Origin: Methanobacteriota archaeon
GTDB lineage: Archaea > Hydrothermarchaeota > Hydrothermarchaeia > Hydrothermarchaeales > BMS3B
Direction: 5' to 3'
Length of the DNA: 6,825 nt
Assembly: GCA_003229935.1 (NCBI GenBank)
Contig: QIGD01000110.1
Location: 1-6,825, forward strand
The notes beneath the pieces are model-generated. The model was not told the origin of the DNA. It saw only the letters and a program-made list of their open reading frames with translations, and ran no database searches. A program made the position numbers and the translations under genes. Shown piece after piece: positions 1 to 5,892 of this stretch (within the stretch, counting starts at the first letter, position 1; the number at the start of each line of letters is the position of its first letter).

Positions 1-44
1 CAGTTATATCTATTTGTATGATAATAATTAACTATGGTTCGCTC

Positions 45-79
45 TCATCCCACGACTGAAGTCGTGGGCTTTCCCACTC
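45..79 (-). repeat. IS200/IS605-type hairpin end, left copy
   Basis: An 8-bp perfect stem CCCACGAC / GTCGTGGG (49-56 and 61-68) closes a TGAA loop. Read on the minus strand, the 35 bases from 79 down to 45 match 33 of 35 bases of the plus-strand hairpin at 6678-6712, which lies just upstream of a tnpB start. This is the type of subterminal palindrome that IS200/IS605 transposases recognise (family knowledge). If it is a true left end, its element would extend leftwards out of the window. No tnpB start is seen in the remaining 44 bases, and homology to the right copy fades past the hairpin, so it could equally be an orphan end or a dispersed palindrome. Confidence 0.7.
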
Positions 80-90
80 ACACTATCGTA

Positions 91-128
91 AACAAGGGAC
101 GTCATATCACACAACACACTCCCTTGTT
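91..128 (-). terminator. Stem-loop spanning the nrdJ stop codon
   Basis: A perfect 9-bp inverted repeat (AACAAGGGA at 91-99, TCCCTTGTT at 120-128) encloses 20 bases that include the nrdJ stop codon (107-109). No T-tract follows on the minus strand, so it is not a classical terminator. It may be an mRNA 3'-end structure or chance. The IS hairpin at 49-68 follows closely and could add 3'-end structure. Confidence 0.3.
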
Positions 129-3100
129 GGACACCCACCAGAATATTCTGAACCAGCTCTGACATGTTCTTCGCCAATATACAGAACCTGCTTTTCCCTG
201 CTGCCATAGCGATAAACTGTTATTCCCTTGCATCCGAGCCTGTAAGCAAGCCAGAAGGCATTCCTCACATCTTCAAGACCAGCAGTCGAAGGCATATTTA
301 TTGTCTTTGAAACTGCATTGTCCACATACTTCTGGAAAGCTGCCTGCATCCTCACATGGAATTCATAAGAAATATCTAAAGCTGTAACAAAAACTCTCTT
401 AATATCTTCTGGAATTTCTGCAATTCCCTGAAGAGAGCCAGTTTTTGCAATCTTTAGCATGAGCTCTTTTGAATAGAAACCTCTTTCCCTGGCTACCTTT
501 TCAAAAACAGGATTTACTTCAAGAAGCTTTGTGCCCTCAAGAACATCTCTCACAAAAGAAACAGCAAAAAGAGGCTCAATACCTGAAGTTGTGCCTGCTA
601 TAATACTTATAGTTCCTGTAGGCGCAATTGTTGTTACTGTAGCATTTCTCAGGGCATCATATTTTGAAGCATAAATACTGACCTCAAAATTGGGAAAGCT
701 TCCCCTGCTGAGAGCAAGTCTTCTCGACTCTTCTCTTGCCTCCTCAGATATAAAACTAATAATTTTTTCAGCAGTATCAAGAGCTTCCTGTGAATCATAG
801 GGAATCCCGAGAATCAGGAGAAGGTCAGCAAAGCCCATTACACCGAGGCCTATCTTGCGGTTAGCTTTTGTCATGCCCTCAATCTCCTTCAGTGGATACA
901 TATTGACATCTATTACATTGTCAAGAAAATGCACTCCAAGCCTTGTGAGATTACCCAGAAGCTCCCAGTCTATCTCACCTTTCTTTACAACCTTTGAGAG
1001 ATTTATAGAACCCAAGTTGCAGGATTCATAGGGAAGAAGAGGCACTTCGCCACAGTTATGAACCACCATACCATTGGCTATAAAGGAGTGATACTCCGGC
1101 TCTTTAAGGTCGTAAACATCTTCTTCTCCACTCTCCTCTATTGAGACCACTTCATCCTTAAAGGAGTCGGCATAGAAGCTACCTCTCCTATCAGATATTT
1201 TTTCAAGAAAAGCTTTATGTTTTTTCCCTGGTAAAAATCCAATTTCTCTGGCAAATCTCCCTATGCTCTCCCGAGTTATAACCAGCTCATAATATTGATT
1301 CTTTCCGCTCCTGTAGAGCCTGTCCTCTCCGTTTACAGTAATATAATCGAATGGTTTTGAAAAGCTGTGTCTGCAAGTATACCTTCTGGATTTTATTCCG
1401 AAATTTAGAAGAAGCAACTGAACCTGCTTCAACAGACATTCGGATGCAGATCTAAGCCAAATCTTACCATTATTCTTTCCAGTGCCTATTGCTCCATTGG
1501 CTGTAAATAGAGCCCTAAGAAAGCCTGCCACGGTCTCTTCTGGTGCTGTGAATATAGCCCTGGGAACCTCCCTATCGAGGCTCTTTGCTTTCTTTACACC
1601 CAGCCCGAAGAAGAATTCTACCATCCCATTTTCGTGGTACTGGAGTCTTGGTACACCCTCATACTCATGCGGCTCAACCTCCCGTCCCATATTCCACTTT
1701 TTCAATATGGTTGCAAAGTAAGGCATAAGCTCTATTTCTTCCATGCAAAAGTAGAAAATTGCCTTCTTCCCCGTTAATGCGCCATCTCCAATGAGCCATC
1801 CCAGTACAACACCCAGCTCTTCAGACCACAGAGTGGGTAGATTAAGTCTCCTTCCTGTGAGTGTGTTAATCTTCTGCAAATCAACAGGAAGCCCGTAGTT
1901 CTTGCTAAAGCAACCAGCACTCTGAATTAATACCCTATCTCCCGGCTTCAGTTCTGATAGATTTTTCCATCCAGAAGGCGTAAGCAATGGATGCCCTGCT
2001 GTAGCTCTAAGCTCGTAACCACATCTTGTTCTGAGAGTGTACACTTTTTTAAAGCCTGTTCTAAAGATTTTAACTGCTTTTCTAAGTTGGGGTTTGCCAC
2101 CATTCAATCTGGGGTCAACCAGCATTTCCCTATCTTTATCAACCACATCAGCTATCCTTTCAAGACCTCTGGAGGTTGCAATCTGAGTATCTCCAGTTAT
2201 GCAGGGATTTGTGCTCTCTATATCACCCAAAGCTGGTGTAGGATTGTGCCTGTTCACCTCATCAATAAAAATAAGACCGGGTTCTCCAGACTGCCAGGTA
2301 GAATTAACTATAAGGTCGAAGATATCTCTTGCAGAGACCTTTTTTACCACCTTGCCATTACGTGGATTCACAAGAGAATACTCCTTACCTCCCTCCACAC
2401 TATCCATAAAGGCATGTGTAACCCCAACACTTATATTGAAATTTTCAAGTACATTCTCCACCTGCTTTGATGTTATGAAGTCAACCACATCAGGATGGTC
2501 AATTTTCAGAATCCCCATATTCGCTCCTCTTCTTTTACCTCCCTGTTTTATGACATCTGTTGCAACATCAAAGATTCGCATGAAACTCACAGGGCCTGAA
2601 GCCACGCCCCTTGTACTTCTCACTATATCACCTTTTGGTCTCAGTCTTGAGAAGCTGAAGCCCGTGCCTCCTCCACTCTGCTGCACAATTGCCATATGCT
2701 TCAGGGCATCAAAAATACTTTCCAGGCTATCCTCAATCTTGATAACAAAACAGGCACTCAACTGTCCCAACTCTGTTCCTGCATTCATTAATGTTGGCGA
2801 ATTTGGAAGGAAGAGAAGAGAACTCATGGCATCGAAAAATTCCTTCACTGTTCTATCATAGCCCTCATCATATTTCCCATCAACACCTGCTATTGACTCT
2901 GCAACCCTCATAAATAACTGAGCTGGAGTTTCTATAACCTCTCCCTTTTCATTCCTTAGAAGATACCTCCTGTGAAGCACCTTTATAGCATTAACATTCA
3001 GCTTGAGTTCATCCTGTACTCCAAAAAACTTCTTCAGTCTCCTCACCTCAGCTCGCTTCTCCCTGTAGAGAATATATGCTTTTGCTACTTTTGCAAAGCC

Positions 3101-3340
3101 TTCTTCAATCAGAACTTCCTCTACAATATCCTGAATATTCTCAACGCCCGGAATATCATACCTAAACTCTTTCTCAGCTTTTCTTACCACTTTTTCTGCT
3201 ATCCTTTCAGCTTCTCTACCATCACCCTCTCCAGTGGCTATAAAAGCTTTAAGTATAGCATTCTTAATTTTTTCCTTGTTGAAATCCTCAATCCTTCCAT
3301 CCCTTTTTCTAATTTTTTCAATCAACAACCTCACCTTCAT
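107..3340 (-). CDS. nrdJ: Adenosylcobalamin-dependent (class II) ribonucleoside-diphosphate reductase with an in-frame intein
   Basis: Reduces ribonucleotides to deoxyribonucleotides using adenosylcobalamin to make a thiyl radical; cytoplasmic. The precursor has 1077 residues: N-extein 1-379, intein 380-762, C-extein 763-1077. Removing the intein gives a 694-residue enzyme, a normal class II size. Residues about 5-95 are an ATP-cone (KRDGRIEDFNKEKI). C197 (SACF) is the first redox cysteine. After splicing, NPCGE gives the N378/C380/E382 catalytic triad, and the next redox cysteine (YESC) lies exactly 11 residues on, as in known class II enzymes. APTGTIS (906-912) is the conserved phosphate-binding segment. 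The tail GGCPTREC carries two cysteines five apart, fitting the C-terminal relay thiols. The start ATG at 3340 has GGGAG directly against it, with no useful Shine-Dalgarno spacing. A TATA-like box at 3373-3384 predicts a leader of only about a dozen bases. Both exteins look intact. Confidence 0.96.
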   Translation of the reverse strand: MKVRLLIEKIRKRDGRIEDFNKEKIKNAILKAFIATGEGDGREAERIAEKVVRKAEKEFRYDIPGVENIQDIVEEVLIEEGFAKVAKAYILYREKRAEVRRLKKFFGVQDELKLNVNAIKVLHRRYLLRNEKGEVIETPAQLFMRVAESIAGVDGKYDEGYDRTVKEFFDAMSSLLFLPNSPTLMNAGTELGQLSACFVIKIEDSLESIFDALKHMAIVQQSGGGTGFSFSRLRPKGDIVRSTRGVASGPVSFMRIFDVATDVIKQGGKRRGANMGILKIDHPDVVDFITSKQVENVLENFNISVGVTHAFMDSVEGGKEYSLVNPRNGKVVKKVSARDIFDLIVNSTWQSGEPGLIFIDEVNRHNPTPALGDIESTNPCITGDTQIATSRGLERIADVVDKDREMLVDPRLNGGKPQLRKAVKIFRTGFKKVYTLRTRCGYELRATAGHPLLTPSGWKNLSELKPGDRVLIQSAGCFSKNYGLPVDLQKINTLTGRRLNLPTLWSEELGVVLGWLIGDGALTGKKAIFYFCMEEIELMPYFATILKKWNMGREVEPHEYEGVPRLQYHENGMVEFFFGLGVKKAKSLDREVPRAIFTAPEETVAGFLRALFTANGAIGTGKNNGKIWLRSASECLLKQVQLLLLNFGIKSRRYTCRHSFSKPFDYITVNGEDRLYRSGKNQYYELVITRESIGRFAREIGFLPGKKHKAFLEKISDRRGSFYADSFKDEVVSIEESGEEDVYDLKEPEYHSFIANGMVVHNCGEVPLLPYESCNLGSINLSKVVKKGEIDWELLGNLTRLGVHFLDNVIDVNMYPLKEIEGMTKANRKIGLGVMGFADLLLILGIPYDSQEALDTAEKIISFISEEAREESRRLALSRGSFPNFEVSIYASKYDALRNATVTTIAPTGTISIIAGTTSGIEPLFAVSFVRDVLEGTKLLEVNPVFEKVARERGFYSKELMLKIAKTGSLQGIAEIPEDIKRVFVTALDISYEFHVRMQAAFQKYVDNAVSKTINMPSTAGLEDVRNAFWLAYRLGCKGITVYRYGSREKQVLYIGEEHVRAGSEYSGGCPTRECVV
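1055..2203 (-). other. Intein (383 residues) with LAGLIDADG homing-endonuclease domain, inserted in nrdJ
   Basis: A self-splicing protein intron within the reductase. It begins at C380 (block A, CITGDTQIAT) and ends at N762 (HSFIANGMVVHN), followed by +1 cysteine C763, giving complete Cys / His-Asn / Cys splicing chemistry. Block B is RATAGHP, with T447 and H450. Block F precedes the end (DVYDL). The insert splits the native string NPCGE between P and C. Residues about 505-720 form an endonuclease domain of the two-motif LAGLIDADG type: motif 1 LGWLIGDG (513-520, acidic D519) and motif 2 FLRALFTANG (607-616), where the expected catalytic Asp is N615. Splicing residues look intact. Endonuclease activity is doubtful because of N615. 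Boundaries follow from extein conservation and are exact to the codon. Confidence 0.95.
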
Positions 3341-3372
3341 CTCCCTCTCTATAATTTAAATATTGTTTTTGA

Positions 3373-3384
3373 GATATATAAAAA
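3373..3384 (-). promoter_or_regulatory. TATA-like promoter element for nrdJ
   Basis: The minus-strand reading is TTTTTATATATC. Its centre lies about 38 bases upstream of the nrdJ ATG, so with archaeal spacing of about 26 bases transcription would start near 3352, giving a leader of about 12 bases. Inferred from spacing and composition only. A second A/T-rich run at 3388-3395 is an alternative. Confidence 0.45.
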
Positions 3385-3394
3385 TAAGCTATAT

Positions 3395-3415
3395 ACCTGA
3401 ACCTGAAACCTGAAA
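3395..3415. repeat. Three tandem ACCTGA(A) motifs in the nrdJ divergent promoter region
   Basis: ACCTGA at 3395, ACCTGAA at 3401 and ACCTGAAA at 3408 lie head to tail with 6- and 7-base spacing, between the nrdJ TATA-like box and the promoter of the divergent gene. They could be binding sites for a regulator of one or both genes. The units are short, so chance is possible. Confidence 0.35.
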
Positions 3416-3442
3416 TCAACGTAACGCATAGTCACTTCAAAA

Positions 3443-3454
3443 AATATATATATG
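3443..3454 (+). promoter_or_regulatory. TATA-like promoter element for the 233-residue gene
   Basis: An alternating AATATATATATG stretch lies about 50-60 bases before the ATG at 3503. Transcription would start near 3475, leaving a leader of about 28 bases that contains a good ribosome-binding site, GGAGGT at 3489-3494, with 8 bases to the ATG. This site supports the chosen start. Confidence 0.45.
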
Positions 3455-3502
3455 CCAAGATGGAAGTAACCATTAGTTCTGAAAGGTTGGAGGTAAATTA
3501 GT

Positions 3503-4204
3503 ATGGACGAAGAAATTATTGTAGAAAAAGACCTTGAACTTATCGGGGAAAATCTATCAGTCTTTACAGGCAAAGATAAAGAAACAGAAAAGATACTGAA
3601 AGGTATAGGATTGAATTTTGACGATATTCCTGAAGAAGCCAGACAGAAAGTCGAGGAGATTAAAGAAGTTCTTGCCGGAAAGAAAAAGCTCAAGAAGGGT
3701 GCTGTTAAGAAGGATGAACTAATTGCAGATAAAATCATGTATGTCACGGAGCTTATTGAAGAGCTTGAAGAAATGCCTGACCTGCCTGTGAGTATCAAAA
3801 AACTCTTTCTTGAGGAGGCTCAGAAGAGACTTCTGAGTGTAAGAGAAAGAGTTGATTGGGCTGTAAGCCAGAGAGTTGCCATGGAAGGCACAAAGCCTAT
3901 ATCCTACACTCTTGACATCTTTATTAAAGAGGATGAGAAGAATAATAAGAGAAAACTGAAAATGCTTGGTATAGTCAAGGTGCCAGATTTTGTCAAAGAA
4001 GCTGCCATGAGGGCAAAAGAAGTTCTGGAAGATAAAACTCTGACCGCAAGAGAGAGAGCCCTTAAAGCTGCAGATGTATTGATGGAGCCTCTTCAACCTG
4101 CAATTTACGGTAATATGGAAGGAATAAAACTACCGGAAGAGGTAAAATATGTCCTCTGGGAAATTGCCAATAACTTTGTTGTTCAGGCCCAGACCTCCAA
4201 GTAA
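3503..4204 (+). CDS. Uncharacterised helical protein, possibly UPF0147-like in its C-terminal part
   Basis: Function not recognised. The 233-residue product is soluble, rich in Glu and Lys, predicted largely helical, has no signal peptide or membrane segment, and contains no cysteine. Residues 1-60 are acidic and followed by a strongly basic linker (KKKLKKGAVKK, 60-70). Residues 157-226 (VPDFVKEAAMRAKEVL ... LP ... W.IANN) resemble my recollection of the small archaeal UPF0147 family, which has VP..R.AA..AKE.L followed by RA...A..IL...... and a terminal P....W.I. Residues 80-112 (LIEELEEMPDLPVSIKKLF) faintly resemble the first half of the same pattern, suggesting a duplicated helical module. 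The start is fixed by GGAGGT 8 bases upstream. The stop codon directly abuts the stop codon of the convergent regulator gene. Coding is well supported by length and ribosome-binding site; the family link is tentative. Confidence 0.85.
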   Translation: MDEEIIVEKDLELIGENLSVFTGKDKETEKILKGIGLNFDDIPEEARQKVEEIKEVLAGKKKLKKGAVKKDELIADKIMYVTELIEELEEMPDLPVSIKKLFLEEAQKRLLSVRERVDWAVSQRVAMEGTKPISYTLDIFIKEDEKNNKRKLKMLGIVKVPDFVKEAAMRAKEVLEDKTLTARERALKAADVLMEPLQPAIYGNMEGIKLPEEVKYVLWEIANNFVVQAQTSK

Positions 4205-4444
4205 TTATCTGAGGATTAAATCTCCCTTGAATCCTTTACTTTTCATTTCATTCAGATAATTGAGATCTTCCAGAAATTTCAGAGTCTCTCTGGCATTTTC
4301 TATTTTTTTCTTTGCCTCTTTCAGAGCAGCACTGACTCTTGGCTGAGATATATCAAGAAGTTTTGAAATTTCCTCCTGAGAATAGCCAAGAGTGTGATAT
4401 TTAAAAATCTCAGCCTGTCTGTAAGTTAATATGCCAACTTTCAT
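4205..4444 (-). CDS. Short Tfx-like helix-turn-helix DNA-binding protein
   Basis: A 79-residue probable transcription regulator. Residues about 6-55 match the Tfx signature: LTYRQAEIF, then GYSQEEISKLLDISQPRVS as the helix-turn-helix, then KKIENARETL, which aligns with the Tfx N-I-x-K-A-x-x-T-L helix. Tfx of Methanothermobacter binds near the molybdenum formylmethanofuran dehydrogenase operon (family knowledge). Canonical Tfx proteins are roughly 140 residues, so this one lacks the usual C-terminal domain and ends in a basic tail (KSKGFKGDLILR). No Shine-Dalgarno site precedes the ATG, but a TATA-like box at 4471-4480 sits about 27-36 bases upstream, predicting a leaderless transcript. A dyad overlaps that box, fitting autoregulation. 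It could instead be a generic sigma-70-region-4-like HTH. Its target is not known. Confidence 0.82.
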   Translation of the reverse strand: MKVGILTYRQAEIFKYHTLGYSQEEISKLLDISQPRVSAALKEAKKKIENARETLKFLEDLNYLNEMKSKGFKGDLILR

Positions 4445-4456
4445 AATAGTTTAGGG

Positions 4457-4480
4457 TTATACCGGGGCTAGTATAAAAAT
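4457..4480 (-). promoter_or_regulatory. Promoter and candidate operator of the Tfx-like gene
   Basis: A dyad TTATAC (4457-4462) - 8 bases (CGGGGCTA) - GTATAA (4471-4476) overlaps the minus-strand TATA-like box TTTTTATACT (4471-4480). A GC-rich centre stands out in A/T-rich DNA. Protein bound here would block TATA access, so negative autoregulation by the encoded HTH protein is a reasonable inference. Confidence 0.45.
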
Positions 4481-4488
4481 GTTTTTGT

Positions 4489-4572
4489 GTATATAAATGG
4501 TAAACTTTAAATATTAAAAGCTGAATAATTGTTTTCTATAAGTAAAATATAATAAAAAAATATTATGAGGTG
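4489..4572 (+). promoter_or_regulatory. Promoter region and ribosome-binding site of the 122-residue gene
   Basis: Two TATA-like boxes are visible: GTATATAAATGG (4489-4500), predicting a start near 4520, and CTATAAGTAAAA (4536-4547), predicting a start near 4567. The first leaves a leader of about 60 bases and is more compatible with use of the ribosome-binding site GAGGTGG (4567-4573), which lies 5 bases before the ATG at 4579. The region is very A/T-rich. Confidence 0.4.
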
Positions 4573-4578
4573 GAATAA

Positions 4579-4947
4579 ATGGCAATTGAAAACCCAATGG
4601 ATGCACAATGGCTACACAGCAAGGATTTCAAAGGAAAGTATGAGGAAGAGCTTACTGATGAAGATATAGCTTTTTGGGAAGAGAGAGAGAAGCTGGGACT
4701 TATTGTTGATGACGTACCTGGTGGAACAGATGTCTCAATACCAATAAGAGTTGACTATATGAATGGAGACTACCACAAAGGCTATGACCTTATGAAGAAA
4801 AATAAGGTTCCTATAAAGTACAAGACTGTGATGACAATTCCTCCCTTCCATGCCACAATCCATATCTTCCCACCAGATGGTGTAAAGGCAATGAAGCTTT
4901 TCAGAGAAGCAAGCATCACAATGTACAAAGTTAAACCAACATTTTAA
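4579..4947 (+). CDS. Uncharacterised 122-residue soluble protein
   Basis: I do not recognise this family. The product is soluble, lacks cysteine, and has no signal peptide or membrane helix. Residues 1-45 are acidic and aromatic (WLHSKDFKGKYEEELTDEDI, then FWEEREKLGL). Residues 46-97 look beta-rich (VDDVPGGTDVSIPIRVDYMNGDYHKGYD, shown only in part here: VSIPIRVDY, KTVMTIPPF, ATIHIFPPDG). The final part, GVKAMKLFREAS, looks like a helix. Alternating hydrophobic strands suggest a small alpha/beta or barrel-like fold. The start is supported by GAGGTGG 5 bases upstream. It is transcribed divergently from the Tfx-like regulator, so it is a candidate target of that protein. A small hairpin with a T-run follows the stop codon. 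Coding is well supported; function is unknown. Confidence 0.83.
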   Translation: MAIENPMDAQWLHSKDFKGKYEEELTDEDIAFWEEREKLGLIVDDVPGGTDVSIPIRVDYMNGDYHKGYDLMKKNKVPIKYKTVMTIPPFHATIHIFPPDGVKAMKLFREASITMYKVKPTF

Positions 4948-5744
4948 GCTGGTTTCCGCTGGAAATTTTTCATGTAATATCTTTCTTCTTGATTCAAGCA
5001 TAAGTTCATCCTTTCTGTCTGCATACTTCTGATACCTCATTTATATAATTTCTCCACCTGAGGCTCCTCAGAAGATGGTGGTCGAGAATAAGATTATTAA
5101 CCTGAGTATTCTCAACAATCTTAAGAAGATTTTTTATAGAAACCTGAAGACTTGCCCCCTAGTATCTATAACCCAGTATATAGGTCATGAGCCCATCAAT
5201 GTATATGATTTTGGGGTTACAACTCAGAATAAACTCTGCCTGCTCTTTTATACCCAGTCCCTCAACATCACTTGAGAATAACCAAGCTTCGACGATGTAC
5301 CGTGAAATACTGCTAGGGAAGAAATTATCTCAGTGCTGCCTTTTTAAAAGTTTTTGTTATCACAATATCCGACATAAACTTTTTCCTGCTGTAGCTCTGA
5401 AGAGAAATATTTTGCTCGTTTCTTCTGGCTGAAATTTATATTTTCTGTCGGGTGCTTGACAAAAAGCTTCCTTCCTTTCAGTATATCAATCTCGGCAGGG
5501 TTATAGTGGTCATAGTCATAGTGATAGTGAGTTATCACCGTCATGTCACTCCTGACAGCATATTCTCTGATTTCTCTCCAGTTTTCTTCCGTTTTTCTAT
5601 TTCCAGAGGATGGAGAGGCAGACCATTACGTCTAAGGCCAAGAGCCACAGCAGGATTTATAATTATCTTCAGGTCCCGTGTCTCTACAAAAGTCGCTATA
5701 GTCCTCGTGCCTATGGAATCACTGACGATAGGAATTACTCTAAT
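4948..5744 (-). pseudogene. Degenerate UPF0282 (COG2248) metallo-beta-lactamase-fold hydrolase gene
   Basis: Fragments in successive minus-strand frames align in order to UPF0282, a predicted archaeal metal-dependent hydrolase family of about 300 residues. Order: RVIPIVSDSIGTRTIATFVE and NPAVALG with LPLHPLEIE; WREIREYAVRSD and VITHYHYD; then KGRKLFVKHPTENINFSQKK; GSTEI with HGTSSKLGY; SSDVEGLG, NPKIIYIDG, MTYILGYRY, LILDHHLLR; and YADRKDELMLESRRK near the end. Lesions: the expected start reads ATT (5742-5744); a frameshift near 5580; a tandem TATGAC duplication (5509-5520) turning HYHYDH into HYHYDYDH; a TAA at 5344-5346; a deletion with frame change near 5268, between KLGY and SSDVEG; a TAG at 5159-5161; and a frame change near 5030, probably with lost residues. 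The C-terminal end is blurred by the convergent 122-residue gene. The 4948-5892 stretch holds no other gene that I can support; plus-strand open frames here are antisense to this relic. Confidence 0.88.
4953..4970 (+). terminator. Short hairpin with T-run after the 122-residue gene
   Basis: TTTCC - GCT - GGAAA (4953-4965) is followed directly by TTTTT (4966-4970), six bases after the stop codon at 4945-4947. The stem is only 5 bp but is positioned as a terminator; archaeal termination mainly needs the T-run. The same bases are part of the decayed minus-strand gene, so the pairing may be incidental. Confidence 0.4.
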
Positions 5745-5845
5745 ATTAAGTATAAATAGTAGAGAGTAATTTAAAGTATTTATCATATATGTAATTATAA
5801 TTATTACAATATAACAATTATCACGGGTGAGAATGGTAATAAACT

Positions 5846-5887
5846 ACTTATAAAATAATTAACTATACTATACAGAAGTCGGAGGTG
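5846..5887 (+). promoter_or_regulatory. Promoter and ribosome-binding site of the membrane-protein operon
   Basis: A TATA-like box ACTTATAAAAT (5846-5856) predicts transcription from about 5877. A strong ribosome-binding site GGAGGTG (5881-5887) lies 5 bases before the ATG at 5893, fixing the start. The leader would be about 16 bases. The upstream stretch 5770-5845 is A/T-rich with no other structure I can support. Confidence 0.55.
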
Positions 5888-5892
5888 TAAAA

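Noticed and set aside
1482..2861. Plus-strand open frames at 1482-1721, 1991-2470 and 2199-2861
   Set aside because: They are antisense to strongly conserved reductase and intein codons, have no ribosome-binding sites and show no recognisable protein features.
2972..3400. Plus-strand open frame antisense to the nrdJ N-terminal region
   Set aside because: It overlaps the conserved ATP-cone coding region and the nrdJ promoter; its Phe/Ser/Leu-rich translation is typical of an antisense shadow.
3349..4096. Minus-strand open frames at 3349-3798 and 3719-4096
   Set aside because: They are antisense to the 233-residue gene, which has a clear promoter and ribosome-binding site; their Ser/Phe-rich translations look like shadows.
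5500..5530. Short repeats of TATAG/CATAG as a microsatellite or CRISPR-like repeat
   Set aside because: They are explained by Tyr/His/Asp codons of the HYHYD motif plus one 6-bp duplication; there are no spacers or regular units.
5075..5769. Plus-strand open frames at 5075-5275, 5187-5432 and 5452-5769
   Set aside because: The opposite strand carries ordered UPF0282 protein blocks, so these frames are antisense to the pseudogene.
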